DNA of 27,760 nt from an uncultured Porphyromonadaceae bacterium. Lineage in GTDB: Bacteria; Bacteroidota; Bacteroidia; Bacteroidales; Muribaculaceae. Position numbers and translations under genes: made by a program. This document shows, one piece after another, positions 8,271 through 16,753 of this stretch (position 1 is its first letter; each line of letters opens with the position of its first letter). Location: positions 1 through 27,760 of the forward strand of contig CAMWUZ010000003.1 of NCBI GenBank assembly GCA_947177595.1, in the 5' to 3' direction. The notes under the pieces were generated by a model that was not told the DNA's origin, ran no database searches, and was given only the letters and a program-made list of their open reading frames with translations.

Positions 8271-9385
8271 ACTTTATCAACTCCGTTTTTTAGATGCCAT
8301 GAAATCTGATTCTCGTCTGCTAAAGAATGCGTAATTCCTCCTCTAAACTCGCGAGGTGTATTGTTATAATTACTGAAGGGTTGAACCAAGCTAGTTTCAT
8401 ATTCGTCATAAAAATCCTGAGATGATTTTATGACGTCTTCCGAACAGTTCCGTTTTGCTTTACGATACATAGTATCGTGTTCTCGTTTTATATCTTGTGC
8501 ATACTTTTTAATTTCTGCCATTTTGTGACGTGTTTTACCAAGTTCGGCAATATAACTCAAAGAATCCACGTAGTCTTGAATAGCCTGCGGAACTACCTCG
8601 TCATATTCTATTTCCAAAATCTTTTTTACAAATAACTTATCCTCAAACTTAGTTTCATCTATGACGGTTTTCTCTATTTTGGGGAAAATACGAGTATTCT
8701 CCATAAGAGATTCAGCGATGACTTTCTTTTCATTCACAAAATCTTCGCAAGAAATTTCCCAACCATCGGATTTCTGTGAGCCTAAGGTAATAAATCCATA
8801 AAGCTCATATACAAAATTTGACTGTTGTATTTCCGGAACAATATTCAGATATGGATAATTGCGAACCATCCAGTCTTCAAAGTTCGGTGCTAAGAATATT
8901 ATTTCAATCTTCTTGACTAATTGAATCTTTAATTTATCAGTGAGTTTTGATTGAATATAGTTTATTTTTTCATTCAGTTCATCACTTAATTTCGCTCGTG
9001 CTTTCTTGGACAAAAGTTGATTAAGTGATTTTAGTCTGTCTTCTAGATTTAAAGAGTGCCATTTATACCATTGAGAGGACGAGGAAATAGACTGGGTTGT
9101 TATCAGCAAAAGATTCTGATATTTATTAATATCAAAACCCGGTTGCATCCAGTTATATATGGTGTTCCATATACACTCGCTATAGTTAGTGATAGCATCT
9201 TTCCGCTTTTTTACCTCTATTTGAAGACTAGGATTCTCTTCACTCTCTACGGTAATATCGCCAAAACGTTCAATATAGATTTTATCCCCTTTATTCATCT
9301 TAAAACAATACTCCAAGGCAACAAGAAATTGGAAAACAATTCCTTGCGTCGAAGCAGATGCGTTATTTCTAAGTAGTTTTGTCAT
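8267..9385 (-). CDS. ABC-3C effector component with PD-(D/E)xK nuclease-like N-terminus
   Basis: 372 aa. Residues 14-60 carry a restriction-endonuclease-like pattern: QGIVFQFLVALEY (Q19 in the helix), IYIERFGDI (E39, D43), then LQIEVKK (E57-x-K59). This is the E..D...(E/Q)xK layout of DUF4297/Cap4-like dsDNA endonuclease domains. The C-terminal 90 residues (DYVDSLSYIAELGK..., then REFRGGITHSLADENQISWHL) match the helical C-terminal domains of ABC-3C effectors, with the GG..H.LADE..I.WHL ending. I infer that this is the component that cuts DNA when released by the ATPase and middle component. The nuclease call is from motif spacing and is not certain. It begins 32 bp after hsdR with no visible promoter. 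Confidence 0.82.
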   Translation of the reverse strand: MTKLLRNNASASTQGIVFQFLVALEYCFKMNKGDKIYIERFGDITVESEENPSLQIEVKKRKDAITNYSECIWNTIYNWMQPGFDINKYQNLLLITTQSISSSSQWYKWHSLNLEDRLKSLNQLLSKKARAKLSDELNEKINYIQSKLTDKLKIQLVKKIEIIFLAPNFEDWMVRNYPYLNIVPEIQQSNFVYELYGFITLGSQKSDGWEISCEDFVNEKKVIAESLMENTRIFPKIEKTVIDETKFEDKLFVKKILEIEYDEVVPQAIQDYVDSLSYIAELGKTRHKMAEIKKYAQDIKREHDTMYRKAKRNCSEDVIKSSQDFYDEYETSLVQPFSNYNNTPREFRGGITHSLADENQISWHLKNGVDKV

Positions 9386-9417
9386 ATATTGATTTATTGG
9401 CGATTAGTGAATTATCT

Positions 9418-12400
9418 TTATGCGGCTACAAATGGATATCGTTCATAGATATACTCGTAGAGTTTCTTCGAGTACGGCTCAATCTCGCTGATGTCGTAAG
9501 CCTCAGGTAGTTCTTGATAAAGAGTGTCGTGGATAAGCTGACCGATTATTGCAGTAGTGGTAGCTTTCTCACGCCAGTTGTGAAGTGACGCGATCCGGTT
9601 CTTTACCATTACAAGTAGGTCGACTGACACTTTCTTCAGTTTATCTATGTCTGACTTAGATATGTTCTCCTTGAAAAGAAGATCATAGATGGTAAGCTGT
9701 TCATCATCGGTGAATCCCTCGCGCACAAACCTCTTTTCCTCTTGGTCAAGAGATTTAGACAGGTCGATAAGAGCCATAAATGTTTTTTCGATTGATGCAC
9801 GGTCTTGCTCAGCATTGTACTCTTGAATAATCCGCTGATATTCTTCGTAGAAGTTAATGCGGTTAGGATTATTCCGAAGCATGGCATCGATGCGTTGCTT
9901 GATAAGCTCGTCAATGTCCATAAGCACGAGGTTCTGATGCTTCATCTTCGCAAATTCTTTGCGGAGAAGATCGAAGTCAATTTTGCTGATGTCAAACTGT
10001 CTAGTGCCTGTAAGGTTCTCTTCAGGCTTTGTCCCAACTTCATCACTGATAATGTTGTGAATTGCCACAGACAAGTCAGTGATGTCGGCACTCTTGCGCT
10101 TGGCTTTTAATTGGTCATAAATAGCGATGATGGCGTTCCTATCAGCGATAATTGCCGAGTCGGTAATATCGTCACGAGTTATGAATTTCATCAATCGCTT
10201 AATTGTTCCGCCATAAGTGCAATAAGTCTTACGTACTTCGGTGGTGGAACACATTAGGTTTGCCGCATCTTTAAGCAAAGCCATCTTAGTGAAATCCGAG
10301 GCATTAACGAGGGTTTCAAGGTCAAATCCATGTTGCATCAGGAAAGCCTTGGCTCCGGTAATGGCTTCGAGAAGGTAGCGTATCAACTCGTTCTTGTCTA
10401 CGGTTACATCACCGCCACCTCCACCTTCGCCTCCTGAAGTTGTATAATCGGCAAGTGCTTTGCGAAGTGATTTCACGATGCCGATATAGTCGATGATGAG
10501 ACCATTGGGTTTGCCGTCGCACACACGGTTAGCACGGGCGATGGTCTGCATTAGAGTATGCGCTTTCAATGGTTTATCAATATAAAGACAAGAAAGCGAT
10601 TTTACATCAAAGCCGGTAAGCCACATAGCACAGACAAAGACTATCCGCAGAGGATTCTCGCGATCTTTATATTCTTTGTCAAGCTCACGGGTTTCCATCT
10701 TCTCACGGTGAGGCTTTATGTCTTTACCCCACTTCTGGAAGTATGCGATTTCGTTCTGCTCCTGCGAGATGACAACAGCCATTTCGGTCTCACGCATCCA
10801 TTTCAGCTGTCTATTCAGTTCAAGAACTTCTTGCTGATTGGTGTTATGGCTTATCTTTCGTTCGAGATTGACAATAGCTTCCTGCCAGTATTCCTGAACA
10901 TAGTCGTACATCATCACGCAAGCGATACGGCTTAGGCATACCATCATGGCCTTGCCACTTGTCCAAAGGTCGGTGTAATGCTGCACAAAATCTCGTGCAA
11001 TCATACGCAAACGCTTCTCTGAAAGAAGAAGGTGTATTTCCTTTGCAAATTCATGTTCTACCTTTTCTTCTTGGGATGGGTCGAGGTCTGCATCTTGTAT
11101 TGCTGCGAGTATTTTGGTATTGATGGCATCACTCTGCAATTCTTTCAATTTTTCACCGCGATTCTCATAGAATAACGGCACTGTGGCATGGTCATCTACG
11201 GCTCTTTTAAAGTCGTAAATAGAAATATAGTCGCCGAAAGTGCGCGTCGTGATGTTGTCGTCTTTGAAAATCGGAGTACCAGTGAAACCAATGCGATGTG
11301 CTGTAGGGAGAAGATGCATCATATTCTCGGCATAAGTGCCGTTTTGAGTTCGATGCGCCTCATCGCTCATAAGAACAATGTCATGCTCCGGAATGTAAGG
11401 AGTGGCATTAGGCTTATTGAATTTATGAATAAGAGTGAAGATATACGAAGGATTATCTTTCAGACGATCGATGAGGTTCTGACCGCTTGATGCAATATAG
11501 TTCTTCGCTTCCCCACCTATCAATCCGCAATTTACGAAAAGCTCAGAAATCTGAGTATTCAGTTCTTCGCGGTCGGTCAGCACAACGAATGTAGGGCTAC
11601 CCTCAAATTTACGGTTGATTTTGCGAGCAAAGAAAACCATTGAATAACTCTTGCCGCTACCTTGTGTGTGCCAGAACACACCAAGTTTTCCATCCTTGAA
11701 TTTTCGGTCACGATACGCCTCAATAGCTCGGTTCACTCCGAGATATTGGTGGTTGCGAGAAAGAATCTTTGTCGTGCGCCCCTCTGAATGGTCGTAAATT
11801 ATAAAGTTTTCAAGCAGGTCTAAGAACGTGCGCTTGTCGCACACACCGCGAAGCATGGTTTCCAACTCAACGCTTCCAGCATCTTCCTCTTTCAGACGCT
11901 TCCATTCATGAAAATACTCATATTTACTATCAAGCGTGCCAATCTTAGCCTCATATCCATTACTCAGCATCAGAAATGCGTTGTAATGAAATAATTGAGG
12001 TATTGTGTCGAGATAGTCTCTATAATTGTTATTGTAGGCGTTCTCAACGTCAACATCCACACCTTTAAGTTCTACGAAAAGAAGCGGAATACCATTGACA
12101 AATCCAACAATATCGGTGCGACGGCGATATAGAGAGCCGTGTATCTTCATTTCCTTAACTGCTAGAAAATGATTATTGTCGGGGTTGTCAAAGTCTATCA
12201 GTCGGGCTGTAATGGTATTATTCTCGTGTCCGGGTCGGCTGTCGGTAACTTCGATGCCGTCGCGTATCATCTTAAACTTCTCCTCGTTGATTTGCATAAT
12301 GGAGTTGGTGGCTGAATAAGCCATAAACTTCATCAGCGCTTCCGAAAGCTGCTTATCCGTCAACCACGGATTAAGTCGTAGCAGGGCTTTTTCAAGATAG

Positions 12401-12561
12401 CGAGTCAGAACGACTTCTTTGTAAGAACTTCGTCCGAGTGTTCCATTTTGCCCCAGCACCTCTTGGTTGTAGGCGAAAACTACATCCCAACCGAGTTCAT
12501 CGCGCAGGAGATTTCCAGCACTTTCCTGAACGAGTATGTTTTCTGAATATTCGTGCGACAT
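9418..12561 (-). CDS. hsdR: Type I restriction enzyme R (endonuclease/translocase) subunit
   Basis: 1047 aa, full length for HsdR. The N-terminal nuclease domain has D150 (RRTDIVGF) and E164-x-K166 (LFVELKG), the PD-(D/E)xK site. Two RecA-like SF2 helicase domains follow: Walker A HTQGSGKS with GSGKS at 301-305, DEAH at 400-403 (LMSDEAHRTQ), GFTGTP at 425-430, and motif VI QTIARANRVCDGKPNG. The C-terminal helical region would contact the methylase core. A poly-glycine run (GGEGGGGGD) lies in a linker after the helicase. The protein cuts unmodified DNA after ATP-driven translocation, in complex with HsdM and HsdS. Its ATG is 2 bp after the hsdS stop. It is intact, with no frameshift seen. Confidence 0.97.
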   Translation of the reverse strand: MSHEYSENILVQESAGNLLRDELGWDVVFAYNQEVLGQNGTLGRSSYKEVVLTRYLEKALLRLNPWLTDKQLSEALMKFMAYSATNSIMQINEEKFKMIRDGIEVTDSRPGHENNTITARLIDFDNPDNNHFLAVKEMKIHGSLYRRRTDIVGFVNGIPLLFVELKGVDVDVENAYNNNYRDYLDTIPQLFHYNAFLMLSNGYEAKIGTLDSKYEYFHEWKRLKEEDAGSVELETMLRGVCDKRTFLDLLENFIIYDHSEGRTTKILSRNHQYLGVNRAIEAYRDRKFKDGKLGVFWHTQGSGKSYSMVFFARKINRKFEGSPTFVVLTDREELNTQISELFVNCGLIGGEAKNYIASSGQNLIDRLKDNPSYIFTLIHKFNKPNATPYIPEHDIVLMSDEAHRTQNGTYAENMMHLLPTAHRIGFTGTPIFKDDNITTRTFGDYISIYDFKRAVDDHATVPLFYENRGEKLKELQSDAINTKILAAIQDADLDPSQEEKVEHEFAKEIHLLLSEKRLRMIARDFVQHYTDLWTSGKAMMVCLSRIACVMMYDYVQEYWQEAIVNLERKISHNTNQQEVLELNRQLKWMRETEMAVVISQEQNEIAYFQKWGKDIKPHREKMETRELDKEYKDRENPLRIVFVCAMWLTGFDVKSLSCLYIDKPLKAHTLMQTIARANRVCDGKPNGLIIDYIGIVKSLRKALADYTTSGGEGGGGGDVTVDKNELIRYLLEAITGAKAFLMQHGFDLETLVNASDFTKMALLKDAANLMCSTTEVRKTYCTYGGTIKRLMKFITRDDITDSAIIADRNAIIAIYDQLKAKRKSADITDLSVAIHNIISDEVGTKPEENLTGTRQFDISKIDFDLLRKEFAKMKHQNLVLMDIDELIKQRIDAMLRNNPNRINFYEEYQRIIQEYNAEQDRASIEKTFMALIDLSKSLDQEEKRFVREGFTDDEQLTIYDLLFKENISKSDIDKLKKVSVDLLVMVKNRIASLHNWREKATTTAIIGQLIHDTLYQELPEAYDISEIEPYSKKLYEYIYERYPFVAA

Positions 12562-12563
12562 AG

Positions 12564-13721
12564 TTATGCGTTTATTTCAATTTGACCGGAGATTAGACGA
12601 GGAAGAAGTAAATCTCTAAGAGCTAATACTTCCGATAATTTCTCTTTTATCGTTTCAAGTTGATTAAAATAACATGAAACGATTTTATTAAATGTAGATA
12701 ATTGAGAATCTAATGGCCTATAAAATAAGATGTCTTCTATCATGCCTTTTGTGAGGAATTTTATAGTTGAGCCACTCGCACCGGCAGATAACTTAGACAT
12801 ATTGCGTTTTATTGCAAAGTAACTTAACCAGATTAGATCAGATTCTGTTGTTATAACATAAGTCCGTTGATATGCTTCAAACTTTCCTCGAAATATCTTG
12901 ACATTAAAATCTCCATTTCCCGCAAGAATTATTGCTTGAGTATCGAATGAATACGAATTAGCTCTAATAGGCTCTTGTGCACATGTAAAGAATGGATATT
13001 CACCAACTTTTCCTCCAAAGTTAGCATCTTTTCTTCCTGTTTTTATATCACATACCATCCCTATAGATTCTATAGTCCATCCTGCCGGCAATCCATTTTC
13101 GCCGATAGGAGTGGTTTCGTAGCCTGGAAATCGCAGATCAACGAACCATTCACGATAGAGACGCTGAGCGGCTTCTTCGAGTAAGACTATCTGCGCTCTG
13201 CAGTTGTCTATCATCTCGTCGTAGGCCGAAAGGATTGACGCAATTTTATCTTGAACTTCTTTTGTGGGTAATGGAACAGATGCCATTGCTAATCGCGACT
13301 GACTTAAGTTTTGAATATTAGCGCCAACAGAAGTATTAGATAGTTGTCTCCTAAAACTCGGACTCTTGAAAAGATATAGGAAATATCGGGGATTTGCGTA
13401 TATCGTGTTTTTGAACCGGCAACGAATACAAAAGCCGGAAAAATATAATTTTTCAGATGTATGTGGAATAATCATACATCTACCAACTAAATCTTTATTC
13501 CCATTTGACCGAACAAAGATTATGTCGTTCTCCTTCAATCTCGCAGATTCCTTTACTGCATCAATAGCAACTTCGGCTAAACTATCTATAATAGGTATAG
13601 AATAATCTTTAAAATCAGAGACTCCAATAATTTTGACACCAGCCCGATATGCGCTTTTATCAAAATTCAAACCGTTTGCAAATTCTGCAATTTCGCCAAG
13701 TTTTACAGTCTTTATTTCCAT
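12564..13721 (-). CDS. hsdS: Type I restriction enzyme S (specificity) subunit
   Basis: 385 aa, two target-recognition domains. The first domain occupies about 1-150 and ends in SQSRLAMASVPLP. It is followed by the conserved central spacer helix (DKIASILSAYDEMIDN, 158-173, and AAQRLYREWFVDLRFPGYE, 184-202). The second domain is about 210-340, and the distal conserved helix (LSEVLALRDLLLPRLISGQIEI) closes the protein. It determines the bipartite DNA site that is methylated or cut; the site cannot be read from sequence. It overlaps hsdM by 10 bp and is 2 bp from hsdR, giving the order M-S-R. I see no second hsdS and no inverted repeats around it, so the recombinational S switching known in other Bacteroidales is not evident. 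Confidence 0.95.
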   Translation of the reverse strand: MEIKTVKLGEIAEFANGLNFDKSAYRAGVKIIGVSDFKDYSIPIIDSLAEVAIDAVKESARLKENDIIFVRSNGNKDLVGRCMIIPHTSEKLYFSGFCIRCRFKNTIYANPRYFLYLFKSPSFRRQLSNTSVGANIQNLSQSRLAMASVPLPTKEVQDKIASILSAYDEMIDNCRAQIVLLEEAAQRLYREWFVDLRFPGYETTPIGENGLPAGWTIESIGMVCDIKTGRKDANFGGKVGEYPFFTCAQEPIRANSYSFDTQAIILAGNGDFNVKIFRGKFEAYQRTYVITTESDLIWLSYFAIKRNMSKLSAGASGSTIKFLTKGMIEDILFYRPLDSQLSTFNKIVSCYFNQLETIKEKLSEVLALRDLLLPRLISGQIEINA

Positions 13722-15598
13722 AGCAGCGGTTCGTTTGCTTTAATTGTTGCAAATATTTCAGCAGACTCTTTCTGCAAGCGTTCAAGTTCGGAATGAATCT
13801 CTTTCATACGAGCGGTAAAGTCAATGCCATCGTCAGCAACTTCTTCTGCACCGGTGTAAGCACCCGGAGTAAGCGAGAATTGCTTTCCTTCTATATCCTC
13901 GATAGAAGCAATTCGGCACAAGCCGGGAATATCACGATATTCGCCTTTTTCACCGAATTTGTCTGTAAGCCACACGAATTGAGCTGCCATCTCCACGACG
14001 GACTCAAGTTCAGAAATGGTTTCTTCAAGGCCAGCCAGTTCTTCTTTAAGCGGTTCTTTATCTCTACGCTTTCTTGTTGCTTTTATTTTTGTGACAAGTT
14101 CCTTTTGCTGCGATTTTAATTCAGCAAGTTTCTCTGAAAAACGATTGTGTGCATCGGCAGGTGTCGAGACTTCGGCATCAATATCATATACATGAAAATT
14201 CTCGTTAAGTGCGAGAATGTAACTTGATATTAGAGCTTGATACTTGTCGATTTCACCACGATAAAGCCAAACGATAGCATTCAGATTTTTCATCTGCCAT
14301 TCGTTCCATTCGTTGAGAGTCTTGTCAATTACAGTATAATAATTACGAGCATCAATGAAAAGAACCTTATCACGGATAGCTTCGGCTTTGTTTTTATCAA
14401 AGAACCAGAGAGTGCAAGGCAGTGAAAGGGTATAAAAGAAATTGTTGGCAACCGATATAAGACAATCGACATTGCCAGAGCGAACAAGTTGTTCGCGGAT
14501 TGACTTATCTTTACTCTGCGAGTCTGTTGCCGAGGATGCCATAACGAATCCGGCTCGACCGGTTTCGTTAAGGAATGAGTAGAAATACTGAATCCAAAGA
14601 TAGTTTGCGTTGCTGATTTCATCTGCCTTGTTGACTGATGGGAGACCGAATGGCAGTCTATCCATATTGGCTGATGCGGTAGCAGAGTCAACTCCGTTGA
14701 CGTTGAACGGGGGATTTGCCATTACGAAATCGCAACTGCCGAGCAGATTGTGAGAATCGTATGCGTAAGTATTAGCCTCATCGCCACTCTTGATTTTGGC
14801 GTTAAGACCATGCACCGCCATATTCATAAGGCAAAGATGGGCGTTAAAGTCAGCCTTTTCTTGTCCGTAGAAAGTAAGTGCTGAGTTAGCGTTCATGCCT
14901 TTGGAGTTGACAAAATCGCCGGATTGTACGAACATACCGCCACTACCACAAGCAGGATCGAGCACGGTGCCGTGCTTGGGCTCGATGATATTCACTATCA
15001 TCTGAACCAAAGATTTCGGAGTGAAGAACGCTCCATCATCAGCAGCAACGCTCTTGGCGAACTTTCCTGTGAAGTATTCAAATATGCGACCCAAGACATC
15101 ACCACCGACATCTTCGAGTTTATCGTTATTAAAGATACGAATAAGTTTGGCAAGGAGTTCGTTAGAGAAGTCGTTGTATGTTTTGGGAAGTATCCCTCTC
15201 AGGTGTTCGCTCTGCAGCTCAATAAGGCGCATGGAGTAGTTAACGACATCGCCGAGTTTGGAAAGCAATCGTCCTTCTTCGTCAGTTACGTTAGCAGAAG
15301 CTATATTCTCAGGAAGATTTAATAGGAAATCGTACTGAGCCTCACGAGGAAGATATAGCGCGCTCTTGGCTTGGAAATCACGCTCAGTAACCGGTAAAGG
15401 TACACCGTTGCGTTTCGGTCGGTCTTTCAGCAATTCTGCTTCTACTTTCTTAAATCTGCCATAGGCATATTTGAGAAAAATGAGACCAAGCACCGGCATA
15501 CAATACTGGTTTGAGTTAAGTTTGGAACTTGCTCTTAGGGTATCGGCTGATGCCCAAAGGTCTTCTTCCAATTGCTTTATAGAGGATTGATTTGCCAT
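13712..15598 (-). CDS. hsdM: Type I restriction enzyme M (N6-adenine methyltransferase) subunit
   Basis: 628 aa. An N-terminal HsdM helical domain covers about 1-140 (QLEEDLWASADTLRASSKL). The S-adenosylmethionine motif I is VLDPACGSGG at 212-221, and the catalytic motif IV is NPPF at 295-298, typical of gamma-class N6-adenine methylases. A C-terminal coiled coil of about 70 residues (AHNRFSEKLAELKSQQKEL onward, then KRRDKEPLKEELAGLEE) makes it longer than the E. coli protein and is common in this Bacteroidetes subfamily. With HsdS it methylates host DNA; with HsdR it forms the restriction complex. It starts 2 bp after the XRE regulator stop, so its expression is probably tied to that regulator. 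Confidence 0.96.
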   Translation of the reverse strand: MANQSSIKQLEEDLWASADTLRASSKLNSNQYCMPVLGLIFLKYAYGRFKKVEAELLKDRPKRNGVPLPVTERDFQAKSALYLPREAQYDFLLNLPENIASANVTDEEGRLLSKLGDVVNYSMRLIELQSEHLRGILPKTYNDFSNELLAKLIRIFNNDKLEDVGGDVLGRIFEYFTGKFAKSVAADDGAFFTPKSLVQMIVNIIEPKHGTVLDPACGSGGMFVQSGDFVNSKGMNANSALTFYGQEKADFNAHLCLMNMAVHGLNAKIKSGDEANTYAYDSHNLLGSCDFVMANPPFNVNGVDSATASANMDRLPFGLPSVNKADEISNANYLWIQYFYSFLNETGRAGFVMASSATDSQSKDKSIREQLVRSGNVDCLISVANNFFYTLSLPCTLWFFDKNKAEAIRDKVLFIDARNYYTVIDKTLNEWNEWQMKNLNAIVWLYRGEIDKYQALISSYILALNENFHVYDIDAEVSTPADAHNRFSEKLAELKSQQKELVTKIKATRKRRDKEPLKEELAGLEETISELESVVEMAAQFVWLTDKFGEKGEYRDIPGLCRIASIEDIEGKQFSLTPGAYTGAEEVADDGIDFTARMKEIHSELERLQKESAEIFATIKANEPLLWK

Positions 15599-15600
15599 GA

Positions 15601-15834
15601 TTAGTCTATATTATTGCCGTTAAGTAGGGTGCGGGGGTCAACTTTGAGGATAGAGGCGATTTTTACGAGCATTTCGAGTGAGGGTTGGGAGGCGTTGGAG
15701 CACCACCGGGAGACGGTGGCTTCGTTTTTGCCTAATTGTTCGGCAAGCCATTTGCCGGTGCGGTTCTGCTCAACTAAAACTACTTTCAGCCTGTTTATGC
15801 GCTCGATTTCTGTATCTATACTGTTTGTTGACAT
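15601..15834 (-). CDS. XRE-family helix-turn-helix regulator of the hsd operon
   Basis: 77 aa from the ATG at 15834. The alternative ATG at 15861 lies within or upstream of the -7 box and cannot be on the transcript. A single Cro/CI-type HTH occupies about residues 16-70 (GKWLAEQLGKNEATVSRWC as the helix-turn-helix, then PSLEMLVKIASILKVDPRTLL). Small XRE proteins placed directly before hsdM or other methylase genes usually act like controller proteins, delaying or limiting restriction. That role is inferred from position: it is the first gene, the leader is about 18 nt, and its stop is 2 bp from hsdM. A dyad TGATGT/ACATCA flanks its promoter and could be its operator. Confidence 0.88.
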   Translation of the reverse strand: MSTNSIDTEIERINRLKVVLVEQNRTGKWLAEQLGKNEATVSRWCSNASQPSLEMLVKIASILKVDPRTLLNGNNID

Positions 15835-15858
15835 GGAATAATTCTTTGATGTTATTTG

Positions 15859-15890
15859 CAAATTTAATTAGAATTTTTGAATCTACCAAA
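15859..15890 (-). promoter_or_regulatory. Promoter of the XRE-hsd-ABC-3C operon, inside a dyad
   Basis: On the minus strand TTTG (15887-15890) is followed by 20 nt and TAAATTTG (15859-15866), a full match to the Bacteroidales TTTG-N20-TAnnTTTG promoter. TGATGT on the plus strand at 15847-15852 and ACATCA at 15895-15900 form an inverted repeat around it, and CAAATTT occurs in both halves. This looks like a promoter with a built-in operator, probably for the XRE protein. The promoter is well supported; the operator is a guess. Confidence 0.75.
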
Positions 15891-15920
15891 TTTGACATCA
15901 AGAAGCCCCATGAACGTACT

Positions 15921-16169
15921 TTAGTTTGACTTGTCTCCAAAGAGTTCTGCGGTGGCGTCGGCGTGGATTTCGGCGAGGAGGGAGGCGTGTGTGCGGAGGT
16001 GTTCGGCGATGATGGCGTCGACATAGGAGGAGAGTGTTGCGCGTGTGTGGCTCACTGCGCTGATGATGTTGAGGAGTTTGCGATGGTTTTCAGGAGAGAT
16101 GTAAAGCCGGTGGTTAGTGTGGAAGCTTTTGGGTCGGAGGAAGGTGGAGTAATAGTCTTGTTTTGTCAT
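15921..16169 (-). CDS. DUF3408 family mobile-element protein
   Basis: 82 aa. The pattern FHTNHRLYISPENHRKLLNIISAVSHTRATLSSYVDAIIAEHLRTH is that of DUF3408: a short basic N-terminus, a 'YIS...H..L..I' strand-helix, then a helix ending in 'YVDAII..HL' with a ribbon-helix-helix-like look. DUF3408 genes are found in Bacteroidetes conjugative and mobilisable transposons, usually close to transfer genes, but their function is unknown; DNA binding is plausible. Here it stands alone with no relaxase or tra gene in the window, so it may be a remnant or an accessory gene of a larger element. It ends 30 bp before the hsd promoter and could read into it, since I see no terminator between them. GC is clearly higher than in its surroundings. 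Confidence 0.75.
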   Translation of the reverse strand: MTKQDYYSTFLRPKSFHTNHRLYISPENHRKLLNIISAVSHTRATLSSYVDAIIAEHLRTHASLLAEIHADATAELFGDKSN

Positions 16170-16715
16170 AGTTTAATAGGTTTTATGTGCTAACGCACGG
16201 GTTCAACAATAGTACCTACGGCTATATAGCCATTGGGACTTATAGACCCGTCAATCAATGTCGAAGGGTCTAAATCTATATAGATGTGTATCTATGAGTA
16301 TATTTATATGTCTGTGAAACTTACGGCTAATATATCTATCGTTCTATAAACAGTTCCAATCAGCTATGTATCTTTATAAAGGTTGAACTTTATGGAAGGA
16401 TAGAGACATCAGTGTAGATTTCACTGATTATAAATACATTCAAAAGACTCTTTTGCAATCTTTACATTGGTATATCTCGCGATAAACTGCCCTATATATC
16501 TTCATTATTTTATTGCGTTATGGAGATGCACCCATGTAGAGAATGCTATATAAAGATAACAAATTTTCTGCGGAGTTGCAAATTGATATTTTTATCAAAA
16601 TATTTATATTCAGTAACTTGACGCGGTTTGGCGCGTTTTGACCTCGAAAACAGTCTAATATCTGTTGAAACTTTAACATTTGGAGAGCGAAGATTTTTTC
16701 AGCACTTGGTTGACG
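16170..16715. other. Gene-free AT-rich region with several palindromes
   Basis: Divergent spacer between the DUF3408 gene and the promoter of the helix-turn-helix pair. I see no credible gene here. It contains a perfect 12-bp palindrome GGCTATATAGCC (16220-16231), TAGACCC/GGGTCTA arms (16243-16249 and 16266-16272), a perfect 12-bp palindrome ATCTATATAGAT (16274-16285), and ATCAGTG/CACTGAT arms (16408-16414 and 16422-16428). The first three are packed within 66 bp. Clustered palindromes beside a DUF3408 gene would fit an operator region or an origin of transfer, but no relaxase is present to support the latter. Confidence 0.5.
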
Positions 16716-16747
16716 TTTGGAAATGTCATTATTTTTTTGTATCTTTA
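16716..16747 (+). promoter_or_regulatory. Promoter of the helix-turn-helix pair
   Basis: TTTG at 16716-16719, 20 nt, then TATCTTTA at 16740-16747, one mismatch from TAnnTTTG. Transcription would begin near 16754, leaving a leader of about 225 nt before the ATG at 16980. Confidence 0.65.
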
Positions 16748-16753
16748 AGGTAA

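Noticed and set aside
12564..13721. Invertible hsdS locus driven by the nearby tyrosine recombinase
   Set aside because: There is only one hsdS, with no inverted repeats or second recognition-domain cassette, and the recombinase is over 3.8 kb away in an element-integration context.
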